The notes under the pieces are model-generated. The model made no database searches and was not told the DNA's origin. It was given only the letters and a program-made list of their open reading frames with translations. Positions 37,886 to 48,927 of a stretch of 64,000 bases of DNA are shown here, piece by piece. Each line of letters starts with the position of its first letter. Positions within the stretch are counted from its first letter, which is position 1. Made by a program: the position numbers and the translations under genes. The stretch is from Silurus meridionalis. Lineage: Eukaryota > Chordata > Actinopteri > Siluriformes > Siluridae. The stretch lies in assembly GCF_014805685.1 (NCBI RefSeq), contig NC_060885.1, positions 32,329,632 through 32,393,631 of the forward strand. The letters are read 5' to 3'.

Positions 37886-39234
37886 TATTGTGCATATAAG
37901 TGAGTTCCACTAGATGAATCGTTTCCCTGCTACACCTTTAACTCCTCCACAAAGATGATCTCTGATCTATTGGTGTATTTCTTCCCTTAGACCCTGTGCT
38001 CCAGATTGGATTAAAAAAACTGGACAATTTTTTCCCCCTTGAAATTATTTAAATTGTCATTTTTCTCTCGCTAATGTGTAACACTTAAGAGCGCAGAGCA
38101 GAACAGGCCACTGTAGGAGGTCAGAACAGGTGGAGGTCATGATGGTCAAAGTGAAAGCTCATTGCTCAGGGCCCTCCGCCTTTCGCCGCAGCTCTTCACT
38201 GCTAACGTTTCCCAGCAAACTGGATTCGAAGCATTGATGGATCTATCGAAACGCACTCCTGGTTACCTCTCTCATCTCATGATGCTAATGCGACGGATTA
38301 TTGCGCCGATGAGAGAACAACCGATCTCCTTTATCGGCCGAAGAGCCGAATTCGGCTTTGCTGATCCAGGCTCGGTACAGGAAGGTTACCTAGCTCTACT
38401 GTGAGATATGTTTGAGATGATAGCAGATGGGAATTGTGGCTTGCTGATTGAGTGTGTGGGTGAGTGTGTTTGCATGATTGCATGCGTATTCGTAGGTCTG
38501 TTTGCCCCCCTGTCCGGAGACGGTGTGTGTTCGGCGGTGCGATCATGCCTCTCCGACACGCCGCAGATCGATGGTTTCTTTTCTCGTCCTTGTGTATGGA
38601 GTACTATCCTTACAGCAGAGGTACGGATAGTACTTGCCATAGAAAATGAATCGATTTGATCAGATTTGAACTCGCTTAGCTCTTTATTGTAATCAAATTG
38701 GGGTCATCTTTTTATTCACCTGTATGGAGGATTTAATAGCGATGAACCGATGTGGCGTTCAAGAGATTCAAACCAAAATGTCTTTCTTCACATCAATGAA
38801 AAGAATATACGTGTGTAATCTTACACTCTCTCTCACACACACATGCGATATTGCTTATGTACCTACAACAGGATTAGCAGTCGTGTTCCATGTGCTTTCA
38901 CACAGTAATTGGCAACGCCTTCAAAGTTCCAGCACGCAGCTCCTGCGCTTGGAAAGTAAGCAGATAAGTGCATGGCAACTGAAATAAAACACTCAAAACC
39001 CTCTCCTATTGTGTCTAAAGGGTGCTTGAAGATTTGTGATTTATTATGTCCAGCATATAAACAGAGTACAAACAAGATGCTTAACATATACAGTATATAT
39101 TGAAAAAATCTAGTAAGAGTATTATGTGATTTTTGAACATCTAATCCCACATTTAGTCCCAATTTGATGTTCAAATAAGATCCACTTTCTTCTGGGAAGA
39201 CTAGATTTTGTGCTCCTTCAGGTCCCCAGTGTGT

Positions 39235-39495
39235 TCGTACTGATCAGGTGGAGTACTGAGGTGAGGTGAGGAGGCCTGGGCTGCAATCAGTGTGAAAAAA
39301 TCCATACCAAAGGTGTTGAGGAGGTTTGGAGCTCTATGGAAGGAGATCTTTCACTCCAGCTCATGTCAAGCACATCTTCATGTGTGTTTAGTTAAAGGGA
39401 ATATTTGATGACACTGATATGCAATTATGTTGTGATGTCAGTTTGGGGAAGAACCACAGATCGCTGGCTTTTTGTCCATATAGTGTATATAGTGT
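39235..39495 (-). mobile_element. Tc1-type relic, reverse orientation
   Basis: GAGGAGGCCTGGGCTGCAAT, TTGGGGAAGAACCACAGATC and TTTGTCCATATAGTGTATAT are reverse complements of the family diagnostic words (GCACCCCAGGCCTCC, ATGTGGTTCTTCCCC, TATATGGACAAAAG). Internally shortened. Confidence 0.65.
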
Positions 39496-39830
39496 ACATG
39501 ACTGCCAGAGAGGGAAGCAAGAAGCAGAACCGGAGCATGAGGAAATCGTGGCTTTGCTGTTGATCAACACGCTAATATTCTGCTTCACTAAACCGTAAAA
39601 GCATTAAAAACATCCATTTCTCTCAAGCATGGCAGTCATATCGATCCTGAGCTCGGGTGCACTTTTAAATGTTCTCTCCGTGTTAATGTCCATCTCTAAT
39701 CTAATGTCTAATCTCCTCTTGGAACATGCTGGTAGCTTGGTTGGTTATGTTAGGTGTGAATGAATGTGTTAGAAGATCCGTGGTTTCCTTTCAACCATTT
39801 ATTGCTGTTTGAAGACGATAATCATTTGTC

Positions 39831-39888
39831 TAGTTTGGGGAAGAATTACACAGTCAGGTGTCTCGATACTTTTGTCCATATTTTCCCT
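39831..39888 (-). mobile_element. Tc1-type terminal fragment
   Basis: AGTTTGGGGAAGAATTACAC then CAGGTGTCTCGATACTTTTG and TCCATAT: one terminal repeat of the same family, about 340 bp from the previous copy and in the same orientation. Confidence 0.55.
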
Positions 39889-40634
39889 AACCATCCTGTG
39901 TGTAAGCCCAGAGCAGTCTGAATCAGCGTCTAGTCTACGTCCTGATGTCTGTGATTGTGTTGGAATTAGTTGCCAGTACAACTACATGAGAGAAAGCCGA
40001 CTCTATGGATACCTGCATAACAATGCTTCTTACAAGCCTCGCCACCTGCAAATATCTTACAAGGATGTGGTGTAGCGTCCCGCTCGGTTTCGCCACGTGT
40101 GTGTGTGTGTGTGGGTGACCTAAAAGTCCCAAGGACGCAGCCAGCCTGTCTCGTTCCATTTGCCCTGCTTAGCCAGGCATTCACTCCCCCCTTACGGAGC
40201 TGCAGAGAAGAGAATCAGGAAGAGAGAGAGAATTCTCTCCTACACACTTAAAGCCTCGATTGCCAGCGGGAAATCAATAGAACTACTTGCACATCGTCCA
40301 CCAGTAGTGAAGTGGTACTGGGGAGAAAAAGAGGGTTCTTTTTCACCGGTTAGGCGTGTGTTACCTGCTGCACGCTTTCTCTCTGAGGTTTAGGACGCTC
40401 TGTTGCAACCGTGACGACGCATTTTCCGTACCATTGGCCTAACGACGTCCTGTGCACACGAGTAATGGATGTTAAAACGGAACACCTGAGCATGTGCCAA
40501 GAATTTTTTTTTTTTTAGGTAATTGGCCTGACTATTGTGATTCTTTGTTATTGTTAGTAGGACATTTTGCTTCACTATCGTCAGGCAGAACGGCTGCCAA
40601 GGTTTTGTAGCAAAGCTCAAACAATGAAGCAGCG

Positions 40635-40666
40635 CAGGGGCAGGGGCAGGGGCAGGGGCAGGGGCA
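40635..40666 (+). repeat. AGGGGC hexanucleotide repeat
   Basis: Five perfect AGGGGC units in a row, giving five GGGG runs spaced by two bases on the sense strand of MCU intron 1. Such a pattern can fold into a G-quadruplex (general knowledge). Confidence 0.95.
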
Positions 40667-40719
40667 CTTACACGAATACACAATCCAGCATGAGCAGACT
40701 TGTCCCTTTAATTGTAATG

Positions 40720-40850
40720 ATTTCATTGAGAGCAACTTACAATTGAGAGTTAAAGGCCCTTGCTCAAGAGCCCAGCAGAGGAATTATGATGCGCTGGGAT
40801 TTGACCTCCTGACCTTCCGATGCTTAAACCACTGAGCTTCCACTTCCCAA
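40720..40850 (-). mobile_element. tRNA-like SINE fragment
   Basis: GTTAAAGGCCCTTGCTCAAG, GCGCTGGGATTTGACCTCCT and AAACCACTGAGCTTCCACTT are the reverse complement of the SINE seen at 35372. Confidence 0.65.
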
Positions 40851-41298
40851 ATTCATCTGAATCCAAAAATGCCTTAAAATGATGCCAGCTTATACAATGA
40901 ATTCGTTTTTTGTTAGTAGAAATGTATCAAATTTATTTACACTTAATTCTATTTGCTATAACTGTTTACATGCGTTTGAATATTTTATTTGATATGTCTG
41001 ATACAAATACTCAACCTTCTTGAAAAAACCTGTAGACCCTTGTTGTCAAAAACGGACGGCTCCTGCGTAGACTAGAGTTTGATCGAAGCTGAGCGTCAAA
41101 GGGATCAACCTCAGATTAGCCCTCGCTGTTATTCAGACTCATCTACACATGACATCGGTGTAACGGAGCGTTAATTGGCTCGATCTGCATCGACAGGGAC
41201 TTGATTAGCGCAATCAGTCGCTCACCTTGCGTTCCTTTGCCAAAGAAAGGCCAACCCGGCTTTACAGCTTGGCTCAAATCTGCCCTGAGGGATGGATT

Positions 41299-41303
<5 letters not shown>

Positions 41304-41376
<73 letters not shown>
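41304..41376 (+). repeat. (GT)n microsatellite
   Basis: About 36 uninterrupted GT units. Confidence 0.97.
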
Positions 41377-41380
<4 letters not shown>

Positions 41381-41751
41381 ATTCAAGACTGCTGTGGGAA
41401 TCTGTTTGAGGCACAGAAAATAAATATTAAGTAATAATTCAAAGGGAAAGGGAGGAAGTGTGATGGACAAAGTTCTCCTGTGGGGGGTGTAACTGATAAC
41501 AGACCCAGAAATCAGGGAAGCAGGGACGGTTTATTAGAACTGTACAAATGCTCGAAAATCTCAGGATTTAAAGACCAGGCCTGTGGCTGGTTAACGCGAA
41601 TCCCGAGCGAAAGCGAAAACGCGTTGACTGCCAGATGTTCATTTCTTTTTTTCACTTACATCCAATCAAGTGTGCAAAATTCCCCACAAGTTTTACTTTA
41701 AAGTATATTTTGCATAATACGATGTGAACGTGTACAAAATAAAAGTAATCG

Positions 41752-41975
41752 CACCCCCAGGTCTCCTCACCTCACCTACATCAATACCCTGCTATCACCC
41801 TTGTAGCTGATTGAATCTCCACACAAATCTTCACAAGCACACTCCAAAATCTAATGGAACATTTTCCCAGAAGAGTGGAGTTTATTATAAAAGCAAATAA
41901 GGAATAAATGTTGAACCAGACTGTTTAAAATATACACACCAATCTTGTGCTCTGTTGTCCACAAACATTTTTTTC
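41752..41975 (+). mobile_element. Tc1-type relic, 3' fragment
   Basis: CACCCCCAGGTCTCCTCACC, CTCCAAAATCTAATGGAACA, CCAGAAGAGTGGAGTTTATT and TGTCCACAAACATTTTT follow the order of the Tc1 family 3' half. Confidence 0.65.
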
Positions 41976-43700
41976 CTATTATATAATATTTTTTCCTATT
42001 ATATATAATTCCTATTTGTAGGTGTTGAGTACTGATCATATATAGAAGCAAAACCATGCCTTCTACCAAACACTTAAACAAACCCTGGTGGTCAACCCTC
42101 GCCGAAATCCACGTCTCTACATAACTTCCTGAACCTCCACCAAGTTCACCAGGGTCCCCCCCCCTTCCTCTAAACAGTTAGCTGAATGATGTGATTGTTT
42201 TAGTCGTACAGACACCACCCCCCCTTTAATGTTTTCAATTCAGCAAAGTGAGCCTGCTGCCAATCCTTGATGAGAAACTACTGTAATTTGAGTGTGGGAT
42301 TGTCATGTGTAGGAAGTGAAACTTGTGGAATAAATGGTGAAATGGCAGCCCATAAAGACAAGACCTGGAAGTTACATCAAACGTTTGCTCCTGCCGGTGA
42401 CCGAGTCGTCGGTGCTCTGGGTTGCGGCTTGGCTTTCAAAGCTGCGAACACGCGCTGCCTTCCTCATTCCTCACCACGGCTTTCCGTTTCTGTAATTACT
42501 ACCAGGATCAGGTTTCACTTCAGTACATACATGGCGTGCTGCAGCCTTCACACCCTCTGTTCCGTCCACCCTCTCAGCTCTTAGCGATCGACACTGCAGT
42601 AAAAAACAACCAGCACAAAATCGGATTGCGTGTGTACGTGTAGGAGTGGCTGTTTTAGGGGCGGGGCATGTGGTATCTGAGGCACTCATTGTTTTTTTTT
42701 TTCGTTTTTGTCTGGGCAGTTTCAGGGTTTATAAGCAACGCTTTGGGTGGGTCTTATGGTGGAAGGAGGCTACTAGATGAGAGATGTTTGCACTGCACTG
42801 ATCTGTCAGAATGTCAGCTGAACAGGAAGTATGCTGCCTGCCGCTTTCTTCGAGCTGTCAGGGTGATACAAGTTCAGCGTCATGCACGTACACACACGCA
42901 TACACTCGCACAGACCTTTCACTCCCACACACTGTGTCCCCCAGCTGGTTCGAATGTCACTGATCTTATTGCAGTGGGAGTTTGAGCTTATCCAGGAGAT
43001 CCCATGATACACAGCATACAGGAAATCTCATCTTGGGAACACCATTATATTTAATGACTCGAATGGCATTGTGGATAATGTAGGAAATCTGAAAATAGAC
43101 CAGCAATGCCCATAAATGTCCCCAGGCATGCCAAAGTAAGAGTCCGATTTATTGCGAAAATAAATCTTGGACTGTCACGTGTACATCAGAAATGCTGGTG
43201 GATTTCTGGTGGAAAAACTGGCATTTTATAACAGTAATTCTATGTTCCGAGTTCTTCTTACTATCCCATGTTCCAATAATGAATTCACGCTCCAGAGTAA
43301 AGATCTGGAGGTGAACCTTCACAGTAGTATTCTGCCAATAGTGTTCTGCCCCCCCGCCCCTCGGAAGGACTCTGAAGACTGGTCACGTGACTGTGTCCTC
43401 TAACCAGCTCTGATTTTAAACCTTGATGCTGACTTTCTCCACCACACAAGAACATCCTTAAACCTCTCTCACAATAGATTTTCAGCATGGCACATTTTTT
43501 TGCGGACCTGCTCCGAATATGGCAGGCAACCGGATATGATAAATGTACAAAAAATTTATGATCTGTTTCCCGTACGCATTTTAACGCTGTGTTGTAGAAA
43601 ACGGCTCATAGCGACACACTTTTTGTTTAGCGGCTCTTCATTTTTTTGTTTTTTCAACATGCCGTATCGATCTCTTCGAAAAAGCTCAAACTAAAAACTT

Positions 43701-44420
43701 GACTCCAGGATGCCTGAGTATGGAGGGTTTAGACTCCAGTTTAAGACGCTAGGATGCCTGAGTATGGAGGGTTTAGACTCGAGTGCAAGACTCCAGGATG
43801 CCTGAGTAGGGAGGGTTTAGACTCCAGTTTAAGACTCCAGGATGCTTGAGTATGGAGGGTTTAGACTCCAGTTTAAGACTCCAGGATGCTCGAGTATGGA
43901 GGGTTTAGACTCCAATTTAAGACTTCAGGATGCTCGAGTATAAAGGGTATTAGACTCCAGTTTAAGACTCCAGGATGCCTGAGTAGGGAGGGTTTAGACT
44001 CCAGTTTAAGACTCCAGGATGCTTGAGTATGGAGGGTTTAGACTCCAGTTTAAGACTCCAGGATGCCTGAGTATGGAGGGTTTAGACTCCAGTTTAAGAC
44101 TTCAGGATGCTCGAGTATGGAGGGTTTAGACTCCAGTTTAAGACTTCAGGATGCTCGAGTATAAAGGGTTTAGACTCCAGTTTAAGACTCCAGGATGCTT
44201 GAGTATGGAGGGTTTAGACTCCAGTTTAAGACTTCAGGATGCTTGAGTATGGAGGGTTTAGACTCCAGTTTAAGACTCCAGGATGCTTGAGTATGGAGGG
44301 TTTAGACTCCAGTTTAAGACTTCAGGATGCTTGAGTATGGAGGGTTTAGACTCCAGTTTAAGACTCCAGGATGCTTGAGTATGAAGGGGTTTAGACTCCA
44401 GGATGCTCGAGCATGGAGGT
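43701..44420 (+). repeat. 44-bp minisatellite, about 16 copies
   Basis: Unit AGGATGCTTGAGTATGGAGG + GTTTAGACTCCAGTTTAAGA + CTCC. Copies differ mainly at three spots: GC(CT/TT/TC)GAG, GAGTA(TGG/GGG/TAA), and GACT(C/T)C. Variant types recur in the same order (units 3-6 resemble 7-11), so the array grew partly by multi-unit duplication. The last copies are truncated or altered. It lies in MCU intron 1. Confidence 0.95.
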
Positions 44421-45514
44421 GATATTGTTTTCTTTAAACAGGGGGGGGTGAAGCTGCTGCTCAAACATCTTGTATTTAAGTTATATAGAAAAGATTAGGC
44501 CTTGAATAGAATTAGAATTGGAAGAAAACAAACTCTCTTTAGTGTTCACATCTTAATTAAAACAGAATCCTGGCAGTCTGTACCCCTGGTTAGAACCCTG
44601 CATACCCAATGTCCTGGAATGGACTGCTGTAGTTCTGTGGTTTCAGCTGTAGACATCAATCAAACTCCAGAAACCTGGTGCTAGGTCTGGTGTCTCAAAG
44701 CGTTTAACTGTAAATAACGGAGTGTAGATGTGAGGGTTGATGTTGGCATGCGGTGGCTGGGCAGTGTTTATCTACTTTTACTGCAGTTGCTAGGTAAAGA
44801 ACCCCTTAATTGTCACGAAGAAAATAACAATTTTTGCGCAAACATTTCCGAGGCTCAGAGTAACGGCGCATTCACGACGACTTGTTTCGTTACACCACAA
44901 ACTGAAGGGACACTGAGAGCTGGAGAGACGGCGCGAGAGAAATGAGAGGTAAACGCGTACAGCGGATCAGCATCTCAAACTCCCTTTCATCAGGCAGTCC
45001 CGAGGGATTTCCCTCTCCCTGCTGAGAGAGGACGAGGGGAGGGGGGGACAGGAGGGACGAGCTTTAAAAGCACGAGTAAACAAGAGTCTGAGAAGAAGAT
45101 TTTCAGGCCCTGAAAGCAATTCACAGCAAGCTAATTGAGTGAGGCTGAAATTTTCCAGCACTTAGAAATCATGTGTGTGAGAGAGTGGAAAAAAGAGACC
45201 AGAGAGGCCAGCTTGTCTTCTATCCAAGGTGTGTGCGAAAAGAAAGCTTTTACAGTACATCTCTGACCTCACGCCTCCTCTCAGTCGCCATGGAGTTGCT
45301 GTGGAAACACCGTGACACAGAGGAAGTCCCTGCGCCTGCCTCGTTGCGAAGCCGACTCCGTGCGAAGACATTTCTCTCTCAAATTGCGCCGTAATTACCC
45401 ATGTAGTTTGTACCAATGCACCGGTCAACTACAGTTACTCACTTACTTCTAATTACACCAAAACAAAATGCTCAGTTTCAATGCACGCAGATCATCACGG
45501 ACAGTTTTAATATT

Positions 45515-45740
45515 TTTTTTGAATGTGTTAAATAATTCCCAATAGTCTATTCTCTTCATCCTATAGCGTTTCTCTCTGTGGCGCTGCTTCCAGTGGTGTC
45601 TGTTTATGCTAAGGTTTCTATTCAATCAGATTGTAGGCCTCACATCACGCTTTTTTTTCAACCAGTAAGATGCAATTTGCCCCCTCAAAGACCCCCTAGA
45701 AGGCGTCCAATAACGTCGGCATTTTAACAGCATTTTAGGC
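45515..45740 (+). repeat. 0.9-kb interspersed repeat, copy 3 (5' fragment)
   Basis: TTCCCAATAGTCTATTCTCT, TCTATTCAATCAGATTGTAG and AAGGCGTCCAATAACGTCGG match the first quarter of the copies at 27835 and 31125, which shows that the pair is a dispersed family and not a local duplication. Confidence 0.65.
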
Positions 45741-46204
45741 TTATTTCACAAATTTTGTGATGACGTTAGCGCTGGGATTTATTCCTCTTATTATCACTGC
45801 TACATGATCTCTGGGACGTTTGTAGCTAATGATTAATCTCTGATTACGCTCCTTGTCATTAATGCCCGTGACTGATTGATCTATCATCTGTGCTCGTTGG
45901 TGGCACCCAACCAAACCCGTGTTTTTGTTGGCGGAAATCCTCTCCTCCCTACGCCACATTACTCAATCTAAAGCAAACAGCTCCGCGCTCCGTGCAGTTA
46001 GTCATAGTAACTGACTCGGGCTTTTCTCATTGTTCGTGTCGTTCTCTCTACAAATATTTAACCTGCTCTGCAGCATTTTTTACAGTGTGCTCAGCCTCCT
46101 GCCTCAAAGGAGAGAGAGGTTTGTTTGTTCATTCATGCCTCATGTTGTTTTACAAATGCAGCATGTTAAATACACAATTGGTACACCAGACATTTTCAGC
46201 TATA

Positions 46205-46515
46205 TGAGTCCCAACGTGTTCCAGCATGACGATACCCCTGTGCACAAAGCTAGCTCTAAGAAGATATGCTTTACATGGGTTGGAGTGGAAGATCTCCTGC
46301 TGTGAATGCTGACTGCACCCCAGGCCTCCTCACCTCACCTACACCAGTACGGGACTTTACTAACCGCTTTGTCAATGAATGAGCACAAATCTCCACAAAA
46401 TCTATTGGAACGTCTTCCTAGAAGATTGCAGCTTATTGTATCAGCAAATAAAGTGTTCAAAAAGTGGATAATATTCTTGTGCTCAGGTGTCCACAAACTT
46501 TTGTCTATATAGCGT
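46205..46515 (+). mobile_element. Tc1-type relic with transposase remnant
   Basis: Encodes FQHDDTPVHKASSKK, the decayed form of a Tc1 transposase motif (FQHDNAPVHKA) with the catalytic Asp region, then TGCACCCCAGGCCTCCTCAC and GGTGTCCACAAACTTTTGTC near the right end. A stop follows shortly after the motif. 5' half absent. Confidence 0.7.
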
Positions 46516-46868
46516 ATATTTTCACTGAAAACGATTCCTGCGCTAATTTCATAATCATGTATCTAATAGGAGAAAAAGGTGGGTTTTTTTTTTATTACTC
46601 ACCTTTTTCACCGCAACGATGTTCAATGTGGTAGTAATGAGACCAGTGGGTAGTGCAGCTAGTTAGCATTCTGAGTGTATGGAGAAAAGAAGTGAAGGAG
46701 TAAAAAGGAGATGTAGATGTCACGGAATATCAGGTGTTCAGCATGTGACCATGTAATGTCATTAGAACTCGGTCATGTTACACTGATTATGAGCCTGATA
46801 TGTGTCCAATGCCTCCTCGTTCAAAATGTACACAAACCACCAATTTTAGTGATTTCAGCCGGAATCAG

Positions 46869-46869
<1 letters not shown>

Positions 46870-46932
<63 letters not shown>

Positions 46933-46968
46933 CCACTCGTACTGTGTGTGTGTGTGTGTGTGTGTGTG
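46870..46968 (+). repeat. (CA)n and (GT)n facing tracts
   Basis: About 31 CA units, 13 bp of unique sequence, then about 12 GT units. The two tracts are complementary and could pair as a hairpin. Confidence 0.95.
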
Positions 46969-47574
46969 AAACGCTTAACTTGACACAGACTCGCACAAAA
47001 ATTAACACCTGCTCGCGATTTCTCTCACGCCTGAAAGGGTCACAGACAGAAACAGATGGATGAAGAGACTCTTACAATGCGTTTCTTTTCATAAAGTCTA
47101 TCTGTGGCTTCACTGGTTTATTCCGGCCGATAGGAGCAGCAGGCATTCTTTAATTAAACTGCACCGAGAGCAGAGGGAATACTGCTGTATGTGACATACA
47201 GTCACACACCTTTCTTCCTTCTCTGTCTCAGTGTCTCTCCTACAGCTTTTGTATTCTGAATGGAGAAGAGAAGAGTTGTCGTTCATCCCCGCTCCCTTCC
47301 AATGTTCCCCGTTTGACAGACGAACTTCTGCCCTGACACCGACACCAAACGTGTCAATCTTTTTGAAGTTTAGTTTTTGTAGTCTTCAAGTATGTGAGTG
47401 TGTTTGTGTGTTTCTTATCCTGAGTTCAAGAGGCTTTGATTTGGCACTGATAGATCACCACACATTAACTGGCCGACACAAGACCTCTCTCACTTCACCG
47501 CATCCTTGATCCACAATGCCACTCAAACGTTTCTGAACTTCTGCACAGTGTTAGTGCTACGGGGAAACCTTAGA

Positions 47575-47925
47575 TACACTATTTGGCCAAAGGTTTGTAG
47601 ACACCTGCTTCTTTTTGCACATCCCATTCCACATTGATTTCCCCTCCACTCTTCTGAGATGTTGTTCCACTAGATTTTGTGGAGATTCATTCAGTTATAA
47701 GGGTGTTCGTAAATTCAGGTACTGGTCTGGGGTACAGTCAGCTTTCGCATTCAGTCATGGAGCTGGATTTCTGCACAATCTCCCAGTTCAATTCAAGGGA
47801 AAATGTCATGCTCCTCCATCCAAAGGCATCCTATAGAATTGTGTACCTCCAAGTGAGTCCTAACAGTTTGAGTAGAAACCACATATAGCAGGAAAAGTCC
47901 GGTGCCCCAATACTTTTGTCCACGT
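47575..47925 (-). mobile_element. Tc1-type internally deleted element with both ends
   Basis: Left end TACACTATTTGGCCAAAGGT and right end CCCCAATACTTTTGTCCACG are the two termini of the family in reverse orientation; only about 350 bp remain against more than 600 bp in longer relics. It is an internal-deletion (MITE-like) copy. Confidence 0.7.
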
Positions 47926-48562
47926 TTCTAAAATTGGTCTGCAGTGTTAAAAAGAAAATAAAAAATACACACACACACACATACACACACACACATACAC
48001 ACACATCGCCTTACTGCCACCCTGTCTGCTTCTCATAGACGACAGCAGAGATCAGATCAAGTCTTCTCTTCTCTCCTTTTTCTCGTTCCTCCTTCAGTTT
48101 TGGGAAACTTTTCAGTGTACTCGTGTGTATAGAATGCGTTCGTGCAGTAGGAAAGCACAAAAAAAAACCCTAAAGACGGATATTAAAAGTTTGAAGAGAC
48201 AAACGAGACATGTTATGAAAAGGGGAAGAGGTCCGAGGGCAGCAAGTCAAACAACATTCCCATGGACCCAGGCTTTCATAATGAAATTCTCCCAACCACA
48301 ATGTGTGAAAGAAATCTTCTTCCTCTAATTTGTTCTGTTTTTTTTTTTTGTTTTTTGTTTTTTTGTTCTATGGTTGCGATTAAACCTCTTAAATCAAAAC
48401 ATTGTTCAGCTTTCACACTGGTGCACAAAAACACACACACACACTTGCATGTCCGAGGTACAGACTTGAGTTATATACAGTGTATATAAGCCCCCTCAGA
48501 GTTGTGTTAAATGTGTTTGCCTTGCATGGATAAGTCATGGGGAAGTCTCTCAGCCTCATGGT

Positions 48563-48564
<2 letters not shown>

Positions 48565-48603
<39 letters not shown>
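48565..48603 (+). repeat. (CA)n microsatellite
   Basis: About 19 CA units; a (GT)n of similar length lies at 48889-48923. Confidence 0.95.
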
Positions 48604-48605
<2 letters not shown>

Positions 48606-48883
48606 AGGCTGCGGTTTGTTTCTGTTGTAACTATATTTAGCAACGCAGCACATTAGCTCAGAAGTTTGTGATAAAGGGGATCTCATTACCAGCCTTTTAG
48701 CACAGATCACTTATTAACTTTTATTCTGCTGGCGCTCAGGAGTGTGTTTCTGTCAGGAACAAGTGTCCTACTGAATCTTCTTACAGGGAAAAGCTGCATA
48801 CATGGTTTGATATAATATTTTTAAAGGGGAAAAAATGGAAATGGCACTAAAATGAAAGTGACCTTTTAAGTTTCAGGCAGTTA

Positions 48884-48927
<44 letters not shown>

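Noticed and set aside
43701..44420. Regularly spaced repeats considered as a CRISPR array
   Set aside because: Head-to-tail units without unique spacers, in a vertebrate intron: a minisatellite.
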